Below, piece by piece: positions 15,189 to 23,221 of a DNA stretch of 54,991 nt. Position 1 is the first letter of the stretch; each line of letters starts with the position of its first letter. The stretch lies in the NCBI GenBank assembly GCA_021822565.1, contig JAKAQM010000004.1, positions 1 to 54,991 on the forward strand. Direction: 5' to 3'. A program made the position numbers and the translations under genes. The DNA comes from Actinomycetes bacterium (GTDB taxonomy: Bacteria > Actinomycetota > Acidimicrobiia > Acidimicrobiales > RAAP-2). The notes under the pieces were generated by a model, which ran no database searches, was not told where the DNA came from, and saw only the letters and a program-made list of their open reading frames with translations.

Positions 15189-17640
15189 CGTCGCCGGCGG
15201 CGACCTCCGCGGGGCCAGGGCCGCCGACCGCGGCGGCGACTGCGTCGAGGGTGGGGCCGCTGGCGCCGCCGCGGTGCTGGGTGGACAGCGCCGCGGCCAC
15301 GTTGGCGAAGCGGGCGGCGGACAGCGCGTCGTCTCCGTTGGCGAATCGCGCCAGCATGGCGCCGACGTGGACGTCGCCGGCGCCGGTCGTGTCCACGGCG
15401 GCGGCTCGGTGCCCGGGCACGTGCGCAGGTGCCATCCCCTGACGGGCGACCCAGCAGCCACCCGGTCCGACCCGCACCACGGCGATGCCGCCGGGGGCGA
15501 GCTGTTCGGCGAGCGCGGCTGCAGCCTCCGCCGGCGTGCCTGCCCCGGTACGCCCAACAGCCTCGCGCTCGCTCGCGCTGAAGAGGTTCACTCGCCCGAG
15601 CACCGCGCCGACGGGATCTGCGGGGGGCGCTCCGAGCGGCCCGGGGTCCACGGCCAACAGGTGCTCAGGGCTCAGCCCGTGCACCCATGACACGATCGCG
15701 GGCCCGGCAACGGGGTAGAGGAGGTCGTAGCCCGACACGTAGACCGCGTCGCCGGCCTCCAGGACGATCCGCCCGAGGAAGCCGGCGTCCAGCCGCGACT
15801 CGATCCCGGGGGAGGTCACGAACGTGCGCTCGCCGTCGGCTTCGACGACGCCGACGGTGAACCCCGTGTCCTCTCCAGCGCCCGGCGGGATCAGGGCCCG
15901 GATGCCGGAGACCTCGAGGTCCCGCGCCACGTGGCGCCCGAAGGCGCCGTCTCCGATCAGGCCTGCGTACGCACCGGGCAGCCCGAGGCGTGACGCCGCG
16001 CTCAGGACGTTGAACCCTCCGCCGCTGGCCAGGGTGCGGTCGCTGGCGATCACGTCTCCACCACGGCTCGGCAGCGCGTCCACGTGTACGAGGATGTCGA
16101 GGAGGATGCTGCCCACCAGCACCAGCCGGCTGGGCGGAGCGGCGGTGGGGACGTACGCCTCCGGCATGGGGCTCGCGGTCGGCGTCACCGCGATCGTCGC
16201 GTCGCGCCGGGTGCTCGGAGCCATCGTGGCGGAGCAGCTGCGACCCCGGCGTGCGCGTGCGGTCAGCCCCCACCCGGCGATCGACACGGCCGCAGCCACG
16301 GCGAGCCCCAGCCCGAACCCGAAGCTGCCGTCGCCCACCAGCCCGCCGGCGAGCGGCCCGGTGTAGAGCGGCGACGCCGTGGTCACGAGCGCCACCGCCG
16401 AGCCGGCCGCGAAACCGGCGAGTCCCGGCACGTCCACGGCCCGCGGGTCGTCCACGGCCCGTGTGGTGGTCGTGCCGGCAGGCGTGCGTCGGGCCGATGC
16501 GCGCGTCGTGCTGATCATGTCCGCCAGCACCACCCCGGCCCAGGCGCAGAGCCCGGCCGCGAGCAGCGTCAGGAAGCTCTCGAACGGGCCGAGGAACCCG
16601 GAGCGGCCGATCATGAGCCACAGCCCGGCGCCGCACACCACGGCGCCGTCGACCAGGACAGTGCGGCTGCGGCGGATCCGGACGCCGAGCGCGAGCAGCG
16701 TGAGCCCCGACGAGTAGCAGGCCAAGTCGGACTCGGCGAGCATGCCGCCGGCCGCGACCAGCAGGAAGGGCGTCGAGATCCAGGCGGGGAGCGCCGCTCC
16801 GATCGGCCCGACCGGGTCCAGGGCGGTGGCCAGGCCGTGGACCTTCGTGCTCAGGAGGTAGCCGGTGACGACCAGGACCGCGGTCGGCAGTGCTGCGCCG
16901 CTCGTGACCCAGCCGACGATCGATCGGGCCCGCTCGTCCAACGGCAGGTACCGGCTGTAGTCGGGGGCGAGGTTGACCCAGCTGATGCCGGTCCCTGCCG
17001 CCAGGATCCCGCCGGCCACGAGCACCGTTCGCAGCGACGCCGGGTGGCCGGCGGCGAGACGGGCGACGTCGACGTGCACCAGGAGCACCGGGAGAACGGC
17101 GACCGTGAGCAGGCCGAACCCGACGGCGGCGAGCCGCTGAAAGCGCAGGATCGCGCCGTGGCCGAGGACGCCGAGGACGAGCGACGCGCCGATCATGACG
17201 CCGAGCGCCGCCGCGTCGACGGCCGCTCCGGCTCGAACCCCGAGGGCGGCGTGCGCTGCAGCGACCAGGGCCCACGCGCCGATGACCGACGTCACCACCT
17301 CCCAGCCCAGCACGCTCACCCAGCCCACTGCCGCCGCGACGAGGTTGCCGGTCCGCCCCAGTGCCCGGCGCGAGAGCACGAGGGCCGGCATGCCGGCGCG
17401 CTGGCCGGCCACCGACACTGCTCCGACCAAGAGGAACGACACCGTCGTCGCTGCGATCGCGGTCACCAGTGCCTGGGCCAGGTCGAGGCCCATCGCGGCG
17501 AGGATGGCGCCGAAGACGACGCCGAGGATCCCGAGGTTCGCGGCGAACCACACCGGAAAGAGGCTCCTGGCGCGTCCATGGCGCTCGTCGGGGGGCACCG
17601 CTTGGATGCCGCGCTGTTCGATCCAGGCGTGTCCCGTCAC
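15175..17640 (-). CDS. Fusion protein: NCS1-family transporter plus PfkB-family carbohydrate/nucleoside kinase
   Basis: One uninterrupted 821-codon frame. Residues about 1-480 form an NCS1 (nucleobase:cation symporter-1, purine/cytosine permease-like) transporter. It opens with the family signature IEQRGIQAVPPDERHGRARSLFPVWFAANL split across helix 1 and continues with roughly 12 hydrophobic segments, including WVNLAPDYSRYLP. After a Thr/Pro-rich linker, residues about 500-810 form a PfkB/ribokinase fold with SGGGFNVLSAASRLGLP and the catalytic DTTGAGDVHVGA near residue 750. Internal methionines near 480-495 could also give free kinase. The GTG at 17640 has a TACAGT box 9 nt upstream. The gene sits between two cobalamin riboswitches and overlaps cobK by 14 bp tail to tail. 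A role in importing and phosphorylating a B12 lower-ligand nucleoside is inferred. Generic nucleoside salvage is the alternative. Confidence 0.85.
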   Translation of the reverse strand: MTGHAWIEQRGIQAVPPDERHGRARSLFPVWFAANLGILGVVFGAILAAMGLDLAQALVTAIAATTVSFLLVGAVSVAGQRAGMPALVLSRRALGRTGNLVAAAVGWVSVLGWEVVTSVIGAWALVAAAHAALGVRAGAAVDAAALGVMIGASLVLGVLGHGAILRFQRLAAVGFGLLTVAVLPVLLVHVDVARLAAGHPASLRTVLVAGGILAAGTGISWVNLAPDYSRYLPLDERARSIVGWVTSGAALPTAVLVVTGYLLSTKVHGLATALDPVGPIGAALPAWISTPFLLVAAGGMLAESDLACYSSGLTLLALGVRIRRSRTVLVDGAVVCGAGLWLMIGRSGFLGPFESFLTLLAAGLCAWAGVVLADMISTTRASARRTPAGTTTTRAVDDPRAVDVPGLAGFAAGSAVALVTTASPLYTGPLAGGLVGDGSFGFGLGLAVAAAVSIAGWGLTARARRGRSCSATMAPSTRRDATIAVTPTASPMPEAYVPTAAPPSRLVLVGSILLDILVHVDALPSRGGDVIASDRTLASGGGFNVLSAASRLGLPGAYAGLIGDGAFGRHVARDLEVSGIRALIPPGAGEDTGFTVGVVEADGERTFVTSPGIESRLDAGFLGRIVLEAGDAVYVSGYDLLYPVAGPAIVSWVHGLSPEHLLAVDPGPLGAPPADPVGAVLGRVNLFSASEREAVGRTGAGTPAEAAAALAEQLAPGGIAVVRVGPGGCWVARQGMAPAHVPGHRAAAVDTTGAGDVHVGAMLARFANGDDALSAARFANVAAALSTQHRGGASGPTLDAVAAAVGGPGPAEVAAGDVSRP

Positions 17641-17649
17641 CGGCGGCGC

Positions 17650-17655
17650 ACTGTA
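17650..17655 (-). promoter_or_regulatory. Putative -10 box of the NCS1-PfkB gene
   Basis: TACAGT on the minus strand, 9 nt before the GTG start. It stands back to back with the cobI -10 (17702-17707), leaving about 46 bp between the two hexamers. Prediction from sequence only. Confidence 0.4.
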
Positions 17656-17701
17656 GCGCGAGCCTCCGCTGTCGAGCGGGGGTGCTCCCCGCGCGCTGCG
17701 C

Positions 17702-17707
17702 TACCAT
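17702..17707 (+). promoter_or_regulatory. Putative -10 box before the cobI riboswitch
   Basis: TACCAT lies about 20 nt ahead of the first conserved riboswitch element, so transcription would begin near 17714 and include the complete aptamer. It matches the TANNNT boxes in front of other genes of this window. Confidence 0.45.
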
Positions 17708-17713
17708 CGTGTC

Positions 17714-17856
17714 GCTGCAGTGCTCGCGAAGCCGGTGCGAGCCCGGAGCGGTCCCGCCACGGTGACCGGGGAGTGGCCCTTGCGAAGCCACCGGCTGCGC
17801 CCGGCCTCTGAAGGCGGGGGGCGCGGATCTCGGAGCCAGGACACTGGCAGCGGCAA
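17714..17856 (+). promoter_or_regulatory. Cobalamin riboswitch controlling the cobI operon
   Basis: The plus strand shows GAAGCCGGTGCGAGCCCGG, then GCGGTCCCGCCACGGTGACC and GGAGCCAGGACACTGGC (about 17832-17848), the ordered core and B12 box of the AdoCbl riboswitch. It ends about 30 nt before the cobI ATG, whose GGGAG ribosome site at 17874-17878 is close enough for control of translation. It is a second, sequence-divergent copy relative to the cobQ riboswitch. Confidence 0.92.
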
Positions 17857-17885
17857 GAATTGCCTCGTTCCACGGGAGATGGTTG

Positions 17886-18647
17886 ATGGGCTCGGCCCTG
17901 GTCGGTGTCGGGGTAGGTCCCGGCGATCCCGGCTTGATCACGATCAAGGCGCTGTCGGAGCTGCGCGGTGCCGATCGCGTGTTCGGGCCGAGCATGTCGG
18001 TCGACGTGGTCGGGCGGGCCGAGTCGATCGTGCGGCAGGCGGCCCCCGACGTCGAGGTGGAGCGGCTGGTGTTCGCCATCGTGGAGGATGCCGCCGCTCG
18101 CCGAGCCGCCCACGAGCGGGCGGCCGACCGCGTCGCCGAGTGCCTCGCCGCGGGCGAGCGCGTGGCGTTCGTGACCCTCGGGGACCCGAACGTGTACAGC
18201 ACGTTCCACCACCTGGCTGCACGGGTGCTCGAGCGGAGCCCCGGCACGCCGGTGACGACCGTACCGGGGATCTGCGCGTTCCAGGACCTCGCGGCGCGCA
18301 GCGGCACCGTGCTGGTGGACGGGGTGGAGCGGCTGCACCTGGTGAGTGCCGTCGCCGGGCCCGAGGCCATCGACGCCCCGCTCGCCGATCCCGAGGCCGC
18401 GGTGGTGGTGTACAAGGGGGGCCGGCACCTGCCCGAGCTGGCCGAGCGCCTGCGTGCGGCGGGACGGCTCGACGGCGCGGTGGTCGGCGAGCTCCTCGGC
18501 CTGCCCGGGGAGCGGGTGGGGTCGCTCGCCCTCGTTGCGGCCGTCCCGGGTGCCTACCTCTCCTCCATACTCGTGCCACCGTGCCGTGAGGGCCACGGCG
18601 AGGCGGCTGGCGACGAGCCGGCTGCCTGCGAGGCGAGCGAGCCGTGA
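17886..18647 (+). CDS. cobI: Precorrin-2 C20-methyltransferase
   Basis: A 253-residue SAM-dependent tetrapyrrole methylase (CbiL/CobI) forming precorrin-3A. It begins ALVGVGVGPGDPGLITIKAL and has the subfamily motif VAFVTLGDPNVYSTFHHL, followed by TTVPGICAFQDLAAR and VVVYKGGRHLPEL. ATG 17886 follows a GGGAG ribosome site with 7-8 nt spacing. The ORF-track TTG at 17883 is one codon earlier and less likely. It is the first gene after the second cobalamin riboswitch, and its stop overlaps the cobM start (GTGA). Confidence 0.95.
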   Translation: MGSALVGVGVGPGDPGLITIKALSELRGADRVFGPSMSVDVVGRAESIVRQAAPDVEVERLVFAIVEDAAARRAAHERAADRVAECLAAGERVAFVTLGDPNVYSTFHHLAARVLERSPGTPVTTVPGICAFQDLAARSGTVLVDGVERLHLVSAVAGPEAIDAPLADPEAAVVVYKGGRHLPELAERLRAAGRLDGAVVGELLGLPGERVGSLALVAAVPGAYLSSILVPPCREGHGEAAGDEPAACEASEP

Positions 18648-19432
18648 TCTCGTTCGTCGGTGCCGGGCCCGGGGCGCCGGACCTCATCACGCTGCGCGGA
18701 CGTGACCGCCTCGCGGCTGCCGACGTCGTGATCTGGGCCTCGTCTCTCGTGCCCGAAGCCGTTCTCGCGCACGCCCGACCTGACGCCGCCGTGCACGACT
18801 CCAAGATCATGACCCTCGAGGACGTCCTGGCCGTCTATGCCGCCAACCCCGACGCGGCGGTGGTCCGGCTGCACTCCGGCGATCCCTCCGTCTACGGGGC
18901 CATCCAAGAGCAGATCGACTGGTGCGTGGCCAAGGGGCGAGCCTTCGAGATCGTGCCCGGTGTCAGCTCCCTCGGTGCCGCTGCGGCTGCACTCGGACGG
19001 GAGCTGACCATTCCCGGTGTCGCCCAGAGCGTGGTGCTCACCCGCCTCGCCGGACGGACCGCTGCCAGCATGCCGCGGCGCGAGAGCGTCGCCGCGTTCG
19101 CCGCAGCGGGCCCGACGCTCGCGGTGTTCCTGTCCGCAGCCCGGCCGGTCGAGCTGCAGCGCGAGCTGCTCGCCGTCGGCTCTGCCTACGAGCCTGCGAC
19201 GCCCGCCGCCGTGGTGGTGCGGGCGTCGTGGCCCGACCAGCAGGTGGTGCTGACGACGGTGGGAGCGCTGCCCGAGGCCATCGCCGGCACCGGGGCGCGC
19301 ACGACGGTCCTCGTGCTGGTAGGGCCGGCGCTCGAGGGCGCCGGCGCGCGGAGCCATCTCTACTCGCCGTCGTTCGCCCACGCCCACCGCCGCCGTTCGG
19401 CTCCAGGGACCACCACGGGTCGCCCCGCATGA
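18644..19432 (+). CDS. cobM: Precorrin-4 C11-methyltransferase
   Basis: A 262-residue SAM-dependent methylase (CobM/CbiF). Typical sequence includes MISFVGAGPGAPDLITLRG, ADVVIWASSLVPEAVLAH (the 'Y/W-A-x-S-L-V' signature of CobM), LHSGDPSVYGAIQEQ and EIVPGVSSLGAAAAALG. The GTG start overlaps the cobI stop and the stop overlaps the next ATG, giving tight translational coupling. The last 20 or so residues are low-complexity and beyond the conserved domain. Confidence 0.95.
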   Translation: MISFVGAGPGAPDLITLRGRDRLAAADVVIWASSLVPEAVLAHARPDAAVHDSKIMTLEDVLAVYAANPDAAVVRLHSGDPSVYGAIQEQIDWCVAKGRAFEIVPGVSSLGAAAAALGRELTIPGVAQSVVLTRLAGRTAASMPRRESVAAFAAAGPTLAVFLSAARPVELQRELLAVGSAYEPATPAAVVVRASWPDQQVVLTTVGALPEAIAGTGARTTVLVLVGPALEGAGARSHLYSPSFAHAHRRRSAPGTTTGRPA

Positions 19433-21117
19433 GCCGGCCTCGAACCACCCAGCCGCCGCTCGACGGCATCGTGGCATCCGTGTCGGTCACGGAGGCAGGC
19501 CGGATGATCGCCGGGCGGCTGCCGTTCCCTCATCACCACGGCAACGCAGCCGGGACGGTCCGCCGGCTGTGGTCGCACGTCGACGGGCTCGTCCTCCTGC
19601 TGGCGACGGGTGCTGCCGTGCGCATCGTGGCACCGCTGCTCGCAGGCAAGGGGGAAGACCCTGCGGTCGTCTGCGTCGACGAGTCGGCGCGCTGGGCCGT
19701 GGCGCTCGTCGGCGGCCACGGCGGTGCCAACGCGTTGGCCCGCGAGGTCGCCGCCCTGCTCGGTGCGGAAGCGGTCGTCACCACCGCAACCGATGCCACG
19801 GGGACCCCCGCGCTCGACCTGATCCCCGGCTTCAGGGCAGCGGGCGACGTCGCCGGGGTGACCGCCGCCCTGCTGGCCGGGCGTTCGCCCGTGGTGGAGA
19901 CGGCCCTGCCCGGGTGGCCCGCCCCGGCGGTGCTCGCCAGCGGCGCCGGCCCCGAGCGGGTCATCGTGACCGACGCCGTGCCCACCGCCGAGGCCGGGGT
20001 GGCCGTGCTGCATCCCCCGTCGCTCGTGCTCGGGGTGGGGTGCTCGACCGGAGCAGACCCCGACGACGTCGACGCGCTCGTCGACCGTGCACTCGGCGAT
20101 GCAGGACTGGCCAGAGCCAGCGTCGGATCGCTCGCGACCATCGACCGCCGCCGGGACCACCCGGCAATCGCGTCTCTCGGCCTCGAGGTGCAGGCGTTCT
20201 CGGCGGCGGAGCTCGGCGCCGTCGCGGTGCCGACCCCGAGCGCCGCCGTCGCGGACGCGGTCGGGACCCCGAGCGTCGCCGAGGCGGCCGCCCTGCTCGC
20301 CGCCGGCTCTGGCGCGTCGCTGGTGGTGGCGAAGCAGCGATCTGCAGTCGGTACCGTGGCCGTGGCCCGGCGCGCGACGCCGGCCGGCCGTCTGTCGGTG
20401 GTGGGGCTCGGCCCTGGTGGCGCCGCCCACCGGACCCTGGCTGCGGCCTCCGCCGTACGCCACGCCGAGGTCGTTGTCGGCTACGGACCTTACCTGGACC
20501 AGGCCGGCGACCTCCTGACTGCGTCGCAGGCCGTGGTCCGCTCGCCGATCGGCAGCGAGGCGCACCGTGCACGCCTGGCGCTTGCGCAGGCCGCCGCCGG
20601 TCGACGGGTCGCCCTCGTGTGCTCCGGCGACGCGGGCATCTACGGCATGGCGTCGCTCGTCGTCGAGCTGGCCGGCGCCGAGGCGCCGGACGTGCAGGTC
20701 GACGTGGTGCCCGGGGTCACCGCCGCGCTCGCCTCGTCGGCGCTGCTCGGCGCGCCGCTCGGTCATGACCACGTCGCCATCAGTCTGTCGGACCTCCTCA
20801 CGCCGTGGGAGGTGATCGAGCGGCGGCTGCGGGCCGCGGCCGACGCGGACCTGGTGGTCGTCTTGTACAACCCGCGCTCGACCGGCCGCACCTGGCAGCT
20901 GCCTGCCGCGCTCGACATCCTGCGGGGACACCGGCCGCCGGCGACTCCGGTGGGGCTCGTCACCGACGCCACCCGGCCCAGCCAGCGCGTGGTGACCACG
21001 ACGCTCGCCGAGGTCGACCCGGCCGAGGTCGGGATGACGACCTGTGTCGTCGTCGGGACCACCGCCACCATGACCGTCGCCGGGCGCATGGTCACTCCCC
21101 GGGGGTACCGGACGTGA
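19429..21117 (+). CDS. CbiG-CobJ fusion: cobalt-precorrin-5A hydrolase-like domain plus precorrin-3B C17-methyltransferase
   Basis: A 562-residue bifunctional protein. Residues about 1-310 are CbiG-like, with the N-terminal ring-opening domain (LVLLLATGAAVRIVAPLLAGK, VALVGGHGGANALA) and the CobE-like C-terminal part (LVLGVGCSTGADPDDVDALV, LVVAKQRSAVGTVAVAR). From about residue 320 comes a full CobJ/CbiH methylase: RLSVVGLGPGG, VVVGYGPYLDQ, CSGDAGIYGMASLVVE and LYNPRSTGRTWQL. CobJ carries out C17 methylation and ring contraction. CbiG belongs to the anaerobic route, where it opens the delta-lactone. The ATG overlaps cobM and the stop overlaps cobH (GTGA). Confidence 0.93.
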   Translation: MSRPRTTQPPLDGIVASVSVTEAGRMIAGRLPFPHHHGNAAGTVRRLWSHVDGLVLLLATGAAVRIVAPLLAGKGEDPAVVCVDESARWAVALVGGHGGANALAREVAALLGAEAVVTTATDATGTPALDLIPGFRAAGDVAGVTAALLAGRSPVVETALPGWPAPAVLASGAGPERVIVTDAVPTAEAGVAVLHPPSLVLGVGCSTGADPDDVDALVDRALGDAGLARASVGSLATIDRRRDHPAIASLGLEVQAFSAAELGAVAVPTPSAAVADAVGTPSVAEAAALLAAGSGASLVVAKQRSAVGTVAVARRATPAGRLSVVGLGPGGAAHRTLAAASAVRHAEVVVGYGPYLDQAGDLLTASQAVVRSPIGSEAHRARLALAQAAAGRRVALVCSGDAGIYGMASLVVELAGAEAPDVQVDVVPGVTAALASSALLGAPLGHDHVAISLSDLLTPWEVIERRLRAAADADLVVVLYNPRSTGRTWQLPAALDILRGHRPPATPVGLVTDATRPSQRVVTTTLAEVDPAEVGMTTCVVVGTTATMTVAGRMVTPRGYRT

Positions 21118-21740
21118 CTGCCCACCCCATCGAGCAGGAGAGCTATCGGATCCTCTCCGAACGTCTCGACCTGTCCGGCCTCCCGCCGCTCAGCCGGGCG
21201 GTCGTCGCCCGAGTGGTGCACGCGACCGCCGACGTGGCGCTGGCCGGCACCATGGTGCTCGACGAAGCGCAACTGCGCTCGGCGGTCGCGATGCTTCGCG
21301 ACGGGGCTCCCGTGGTTGCCGACGTGACGATGGTGGCGGCCGGGATCACCGGCCGCCACGCCCGCTGCTTCCTCGATCGGGTGCCTCGCTCCGGTACGGG
21401 TGACGAGCGGGAGGTCGCCGGCAGGGCAGCGCCGGTGACCCGAAGCGCCCGGGCGATGCGCCTCGCGGCGGCGGCGCATCCGGTCGGGGCGGTCTTCGTC
21501 ATCGGCTGCGCGCCCAGCGCGCTGGTCGAGCTGATCTCCCTCGCTCGAGCCGGCGAGCTCGACCCCGGGCTCGTCATCGCTCTGCCGGTGGGGTTCGTGG
21601 GGGCGGCGGAGTCCAAGTCGGCGCTGCGGGCCAGCGGGCTGCCGGCGATCAGCAATGCCGGCGAGCGGGGCGGCTCGGCCGCTGCCGCGGCGGCCTGCAA
21701 CGCGCTCATCCGGATCGCCGAGGAAGGCCACGGTGCCTGA
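21114..21740 (+). CDS. cobH: Precorrin-8X methylmutase
   Basis: A 208-residue CobH/CbiC enzyme that moves a methyl group from C11 to C12 to give hydrogenobyrinate. The family core is intact: IEQESYRILSERL, the catalytic histidine in VVHATADVALAG at about residue 36, VVADVTMVAAGITGR, and LPVGFVGAAESKSALR near the end. The GTG start at 21114 overlaps the upstream stop. The ORF-track start about 100 codons earlier lies inside the cobJ domain. Its final codons overlap cbiX by eight bases. Confidence 0.95.
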   Translation: MTAHPIEQESYRILSERLDLSGLPPLSRAVVARVVHATADVALAGTMVLDEAQLRSAVAMLRDGAPVVADVTMVAAGITGRHARCFLDRVPRSGTGDEREVAGRAAPVTRSARAMRLAAAAHPVGAVFVIGCAPSALVELISLARAGELDPGLVIALPVGFVGAAESKSALRASGLPAISNAGERGGSAAAAAACNALIRIAEEGHGA

Positions 21741-22641
21741 GGCCGTGCTTCTCGTGGCCCACGGGTCGCGGTCGGCCGCTGGGTGCGGCGAGCTGCTCGC
21801 GCTGGCGGATGCCGTTGCCGAGGCGCGTGCAGGAACGCAGGTGCGTGTCGGGTTCCTCGAGATGAGCGACCCGCCGGCGTCGACCGTGCTCGACGACCTT
21901 CTTCGCGACGGGGCCCGCGACGTGACCGTGGTCCCGCTCATGCTCTTCGCCGCCGGGCACGCCAAGTCCGACGTGCCGGCGCTCGTCCTGGACGCCCGGG
22001 CCCACCGCCGCGGCGCACGCATCGTCTACGGCCGCCCACTGGGCGTCGACCACGCGCTCTTGGCGCTGGCGCGGCGACGGCTCCGGGCTGCAGGTGCGCT
22101 GGGCCTTCCCCTGGCGGTGCTGGCTCGGGGCACCTCCGACCCCGACGCGAACGCCGAGGCCTGGCGAGCCAGCCGGCTGCTCGCCGACATGTGCGAGACG
22201 CAGCTCGTGGTCACGGGCTTCTCGGGGCTGACGTGGCCGACGGTCACCGGCGCCCTCGAGCAGTTGCGCCGTCTGGGCGCCGCGCGCGTGGCCGTGTTCT
22301 CGTGGTTCCTGGCGACCGGCGTCCTGCTGGACCGCATGCGTGCCGACTGGCAGGCGTTCGAATCGGCGACCGGCGTCGGAGTGGTCGACGCCGGGTACTT
22401 CGGCGTCGAGCCGGAGCTGATCGCGCTGGTCTGGGCGCGCGCCGACGAGGCCCGCGCGGGCGCAGCGGCGGCGAACTGCGACGTCTGCGCGTACCGACGA
22501 CCGTTCCCGGGCCTCGCCGATCGCGTCGGGATGCCGATCGGCGTGGGCCACTCGCACCTTGCCGCCGAGCACCGCCACCACGCCGGCCGCGGCACCGGTC
22601 ACGCGCTGCCGGGTCCCGACGAGGGCTGCGCAGAGGCATGA
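21733..22641 (+). CDS. cbiX: Sirohydrochlorin cobaltochelatase-like protein CbiX with Cys/His-rich tail
   Basis: A 302-residue two-domain (long-form) CbiX/SirB-family chelatase. It starts VPEAVLLVAHGSRS with the HGS metal/tetrapyrrole motif, carries the second conserved histidine in LFAAGHAKSDVP, and repeats the fold in the second half (LAVLARGTSDPDANAE). The C-terminus has a CDVC pair and a histidine-rich stretch (GHSHLAAEHRHH), as in CbiX proteins that bind a metal or Fe-S cluster there. It inserts cobalt early (anaerobic route), which is odd next to the late-acting CobN. GTG 21733 overlaps cobH by eight bases. A 58-nt gap follows before cobO. Confidence 0.9.
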   Translation: MPEAVLLVAHGSRSAAGCGELLALADAVAEARAGTQVRVGFLEMSDPPASTVLDDLLRDGARDVTVVPLMLFAAGHAKSDVPALVLDARAHRRGARIVYGRPLGVDHALLALARRRLRAAGALGLPLAVLARGTSDPDANAEAWRASRLLADMCETQLVVTGFSGLTWPTVTGALEQLRRLGAARVAVFSWFLATGVLLDRMRADWQAFESATGVGVVDAGYFGVEPELIALVWARADEARAGAAAANCDVCAYRRPFPGLADRVGMPIGVGHSHLAAEHRHHAGRGTGHALPGPDEGCAEA

Positions 22642-22686
22642 CACGCCAGGCATGACGCGCCACGGACGGCGCGATCGGTCGAGCGC

Positions 22687-22692
22687 TACTGT
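22687..22692 (+). promoter_or_regulatory. Putative leaderless promoter -10 box for cobO
   Basis: TACTGT lies exactly 7 nt before GTG 22700, the spacing that puts the transcription start at or next to the start codon. This suggests cobO-cobB-cobL-cobF can also be transcribed independently of the riboswitch-controlled promoter. Confidence 0.5.
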
Positions 22693-22699
22693 CGCGCCC

Positions 22700-23221
22700 G
22701 TGCCGCGGCCGCCACGCCTCCTCGTGAACACCGGTCAGGGGAAGGGCAAGAGCTCGGCCGCGTTCGGCGTGATGGGACGGGCCTGGGCGAGGGGATGGAC
22801 TGTGGGCGTCGTCCAGTTCGTGAAGAGCGACAAGTGGCAGGTCGGCGAGCGCAAGCTCGCCGCGCATCTCGGGATCGACTGGCATACGCTGGGCGACGGG
22901 TTCACCTGGGAGTCCGACGACCTCGAAGCGACCGAGGCCCGGGGTCGCCACGCGTGGGGCGTGGCCGCCGAGATGATCTCTTCGGGCGGTTACGACCTGG
23001 TGATCCTCGACGAGGTGACCTACATCGTGACCTACGGCTGGGTGCCGGTCGCCGACGTCGTGGCGGTGCTCGCCTCTCGGCCGGAGCGGACCAATGTGAT
23101 CGTCACGGGGCGCAGCGCCCCTGAGGAGATCGTGGCGCTGGCGGACACGGTCACCGAGATGGTCAAGGTGAAGCACGCGTTCGACCAGGACATCCGCGCG
23201 CGCAAGGGGATCGAGTATTGA
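22700..23221 (+). CDS. cobO: Cob(I)yrinic acid a,c-diamide adenosyltransferase (BtuR/CobO type)
   Basis: A 173-residue P-loop adenosyltransferase forming the Co-C5' bond of adenosylcobalamin. The phosphate-binding loop is LLVNTGQGKGKSSAAFG, and the CobO motifs VVQFVKSD, WHTLGDGFTWES, YDLVILDEVTYIVTYGW and NVIVTGR are all present. I chose GTG 22700 because a TACTGT box ends 7 nt before it and homology begins right after. ATG 22652 would add 16 arginine-rich residues and is the alternative. The last two bases of the sense region and the stop overlap cobB as TTGA. Confidence 0.93.
   Translation: MPRPPRLLVNTGQGKGKSSAAFGVMGRAWARGWTVGVVQFVKSDKWQVGERKLAAHLGIDWHTLGDGFTWESDDLEATEARGRHAWGVAAEMISSGGYDLVILDEVTYIVTYGWVPVADVVAVLASRPERTNVIVTGRSAPEEIVALADTVTEMVKVKHAFDQDIRARKGIEY

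Noticed and set aside
16084-17811. 575-codon plus-strand ORF opposite the NCS1-PfkB fusion
   Set aside because: Low-complexity shadow. It would also run through the cobI riboswitch.
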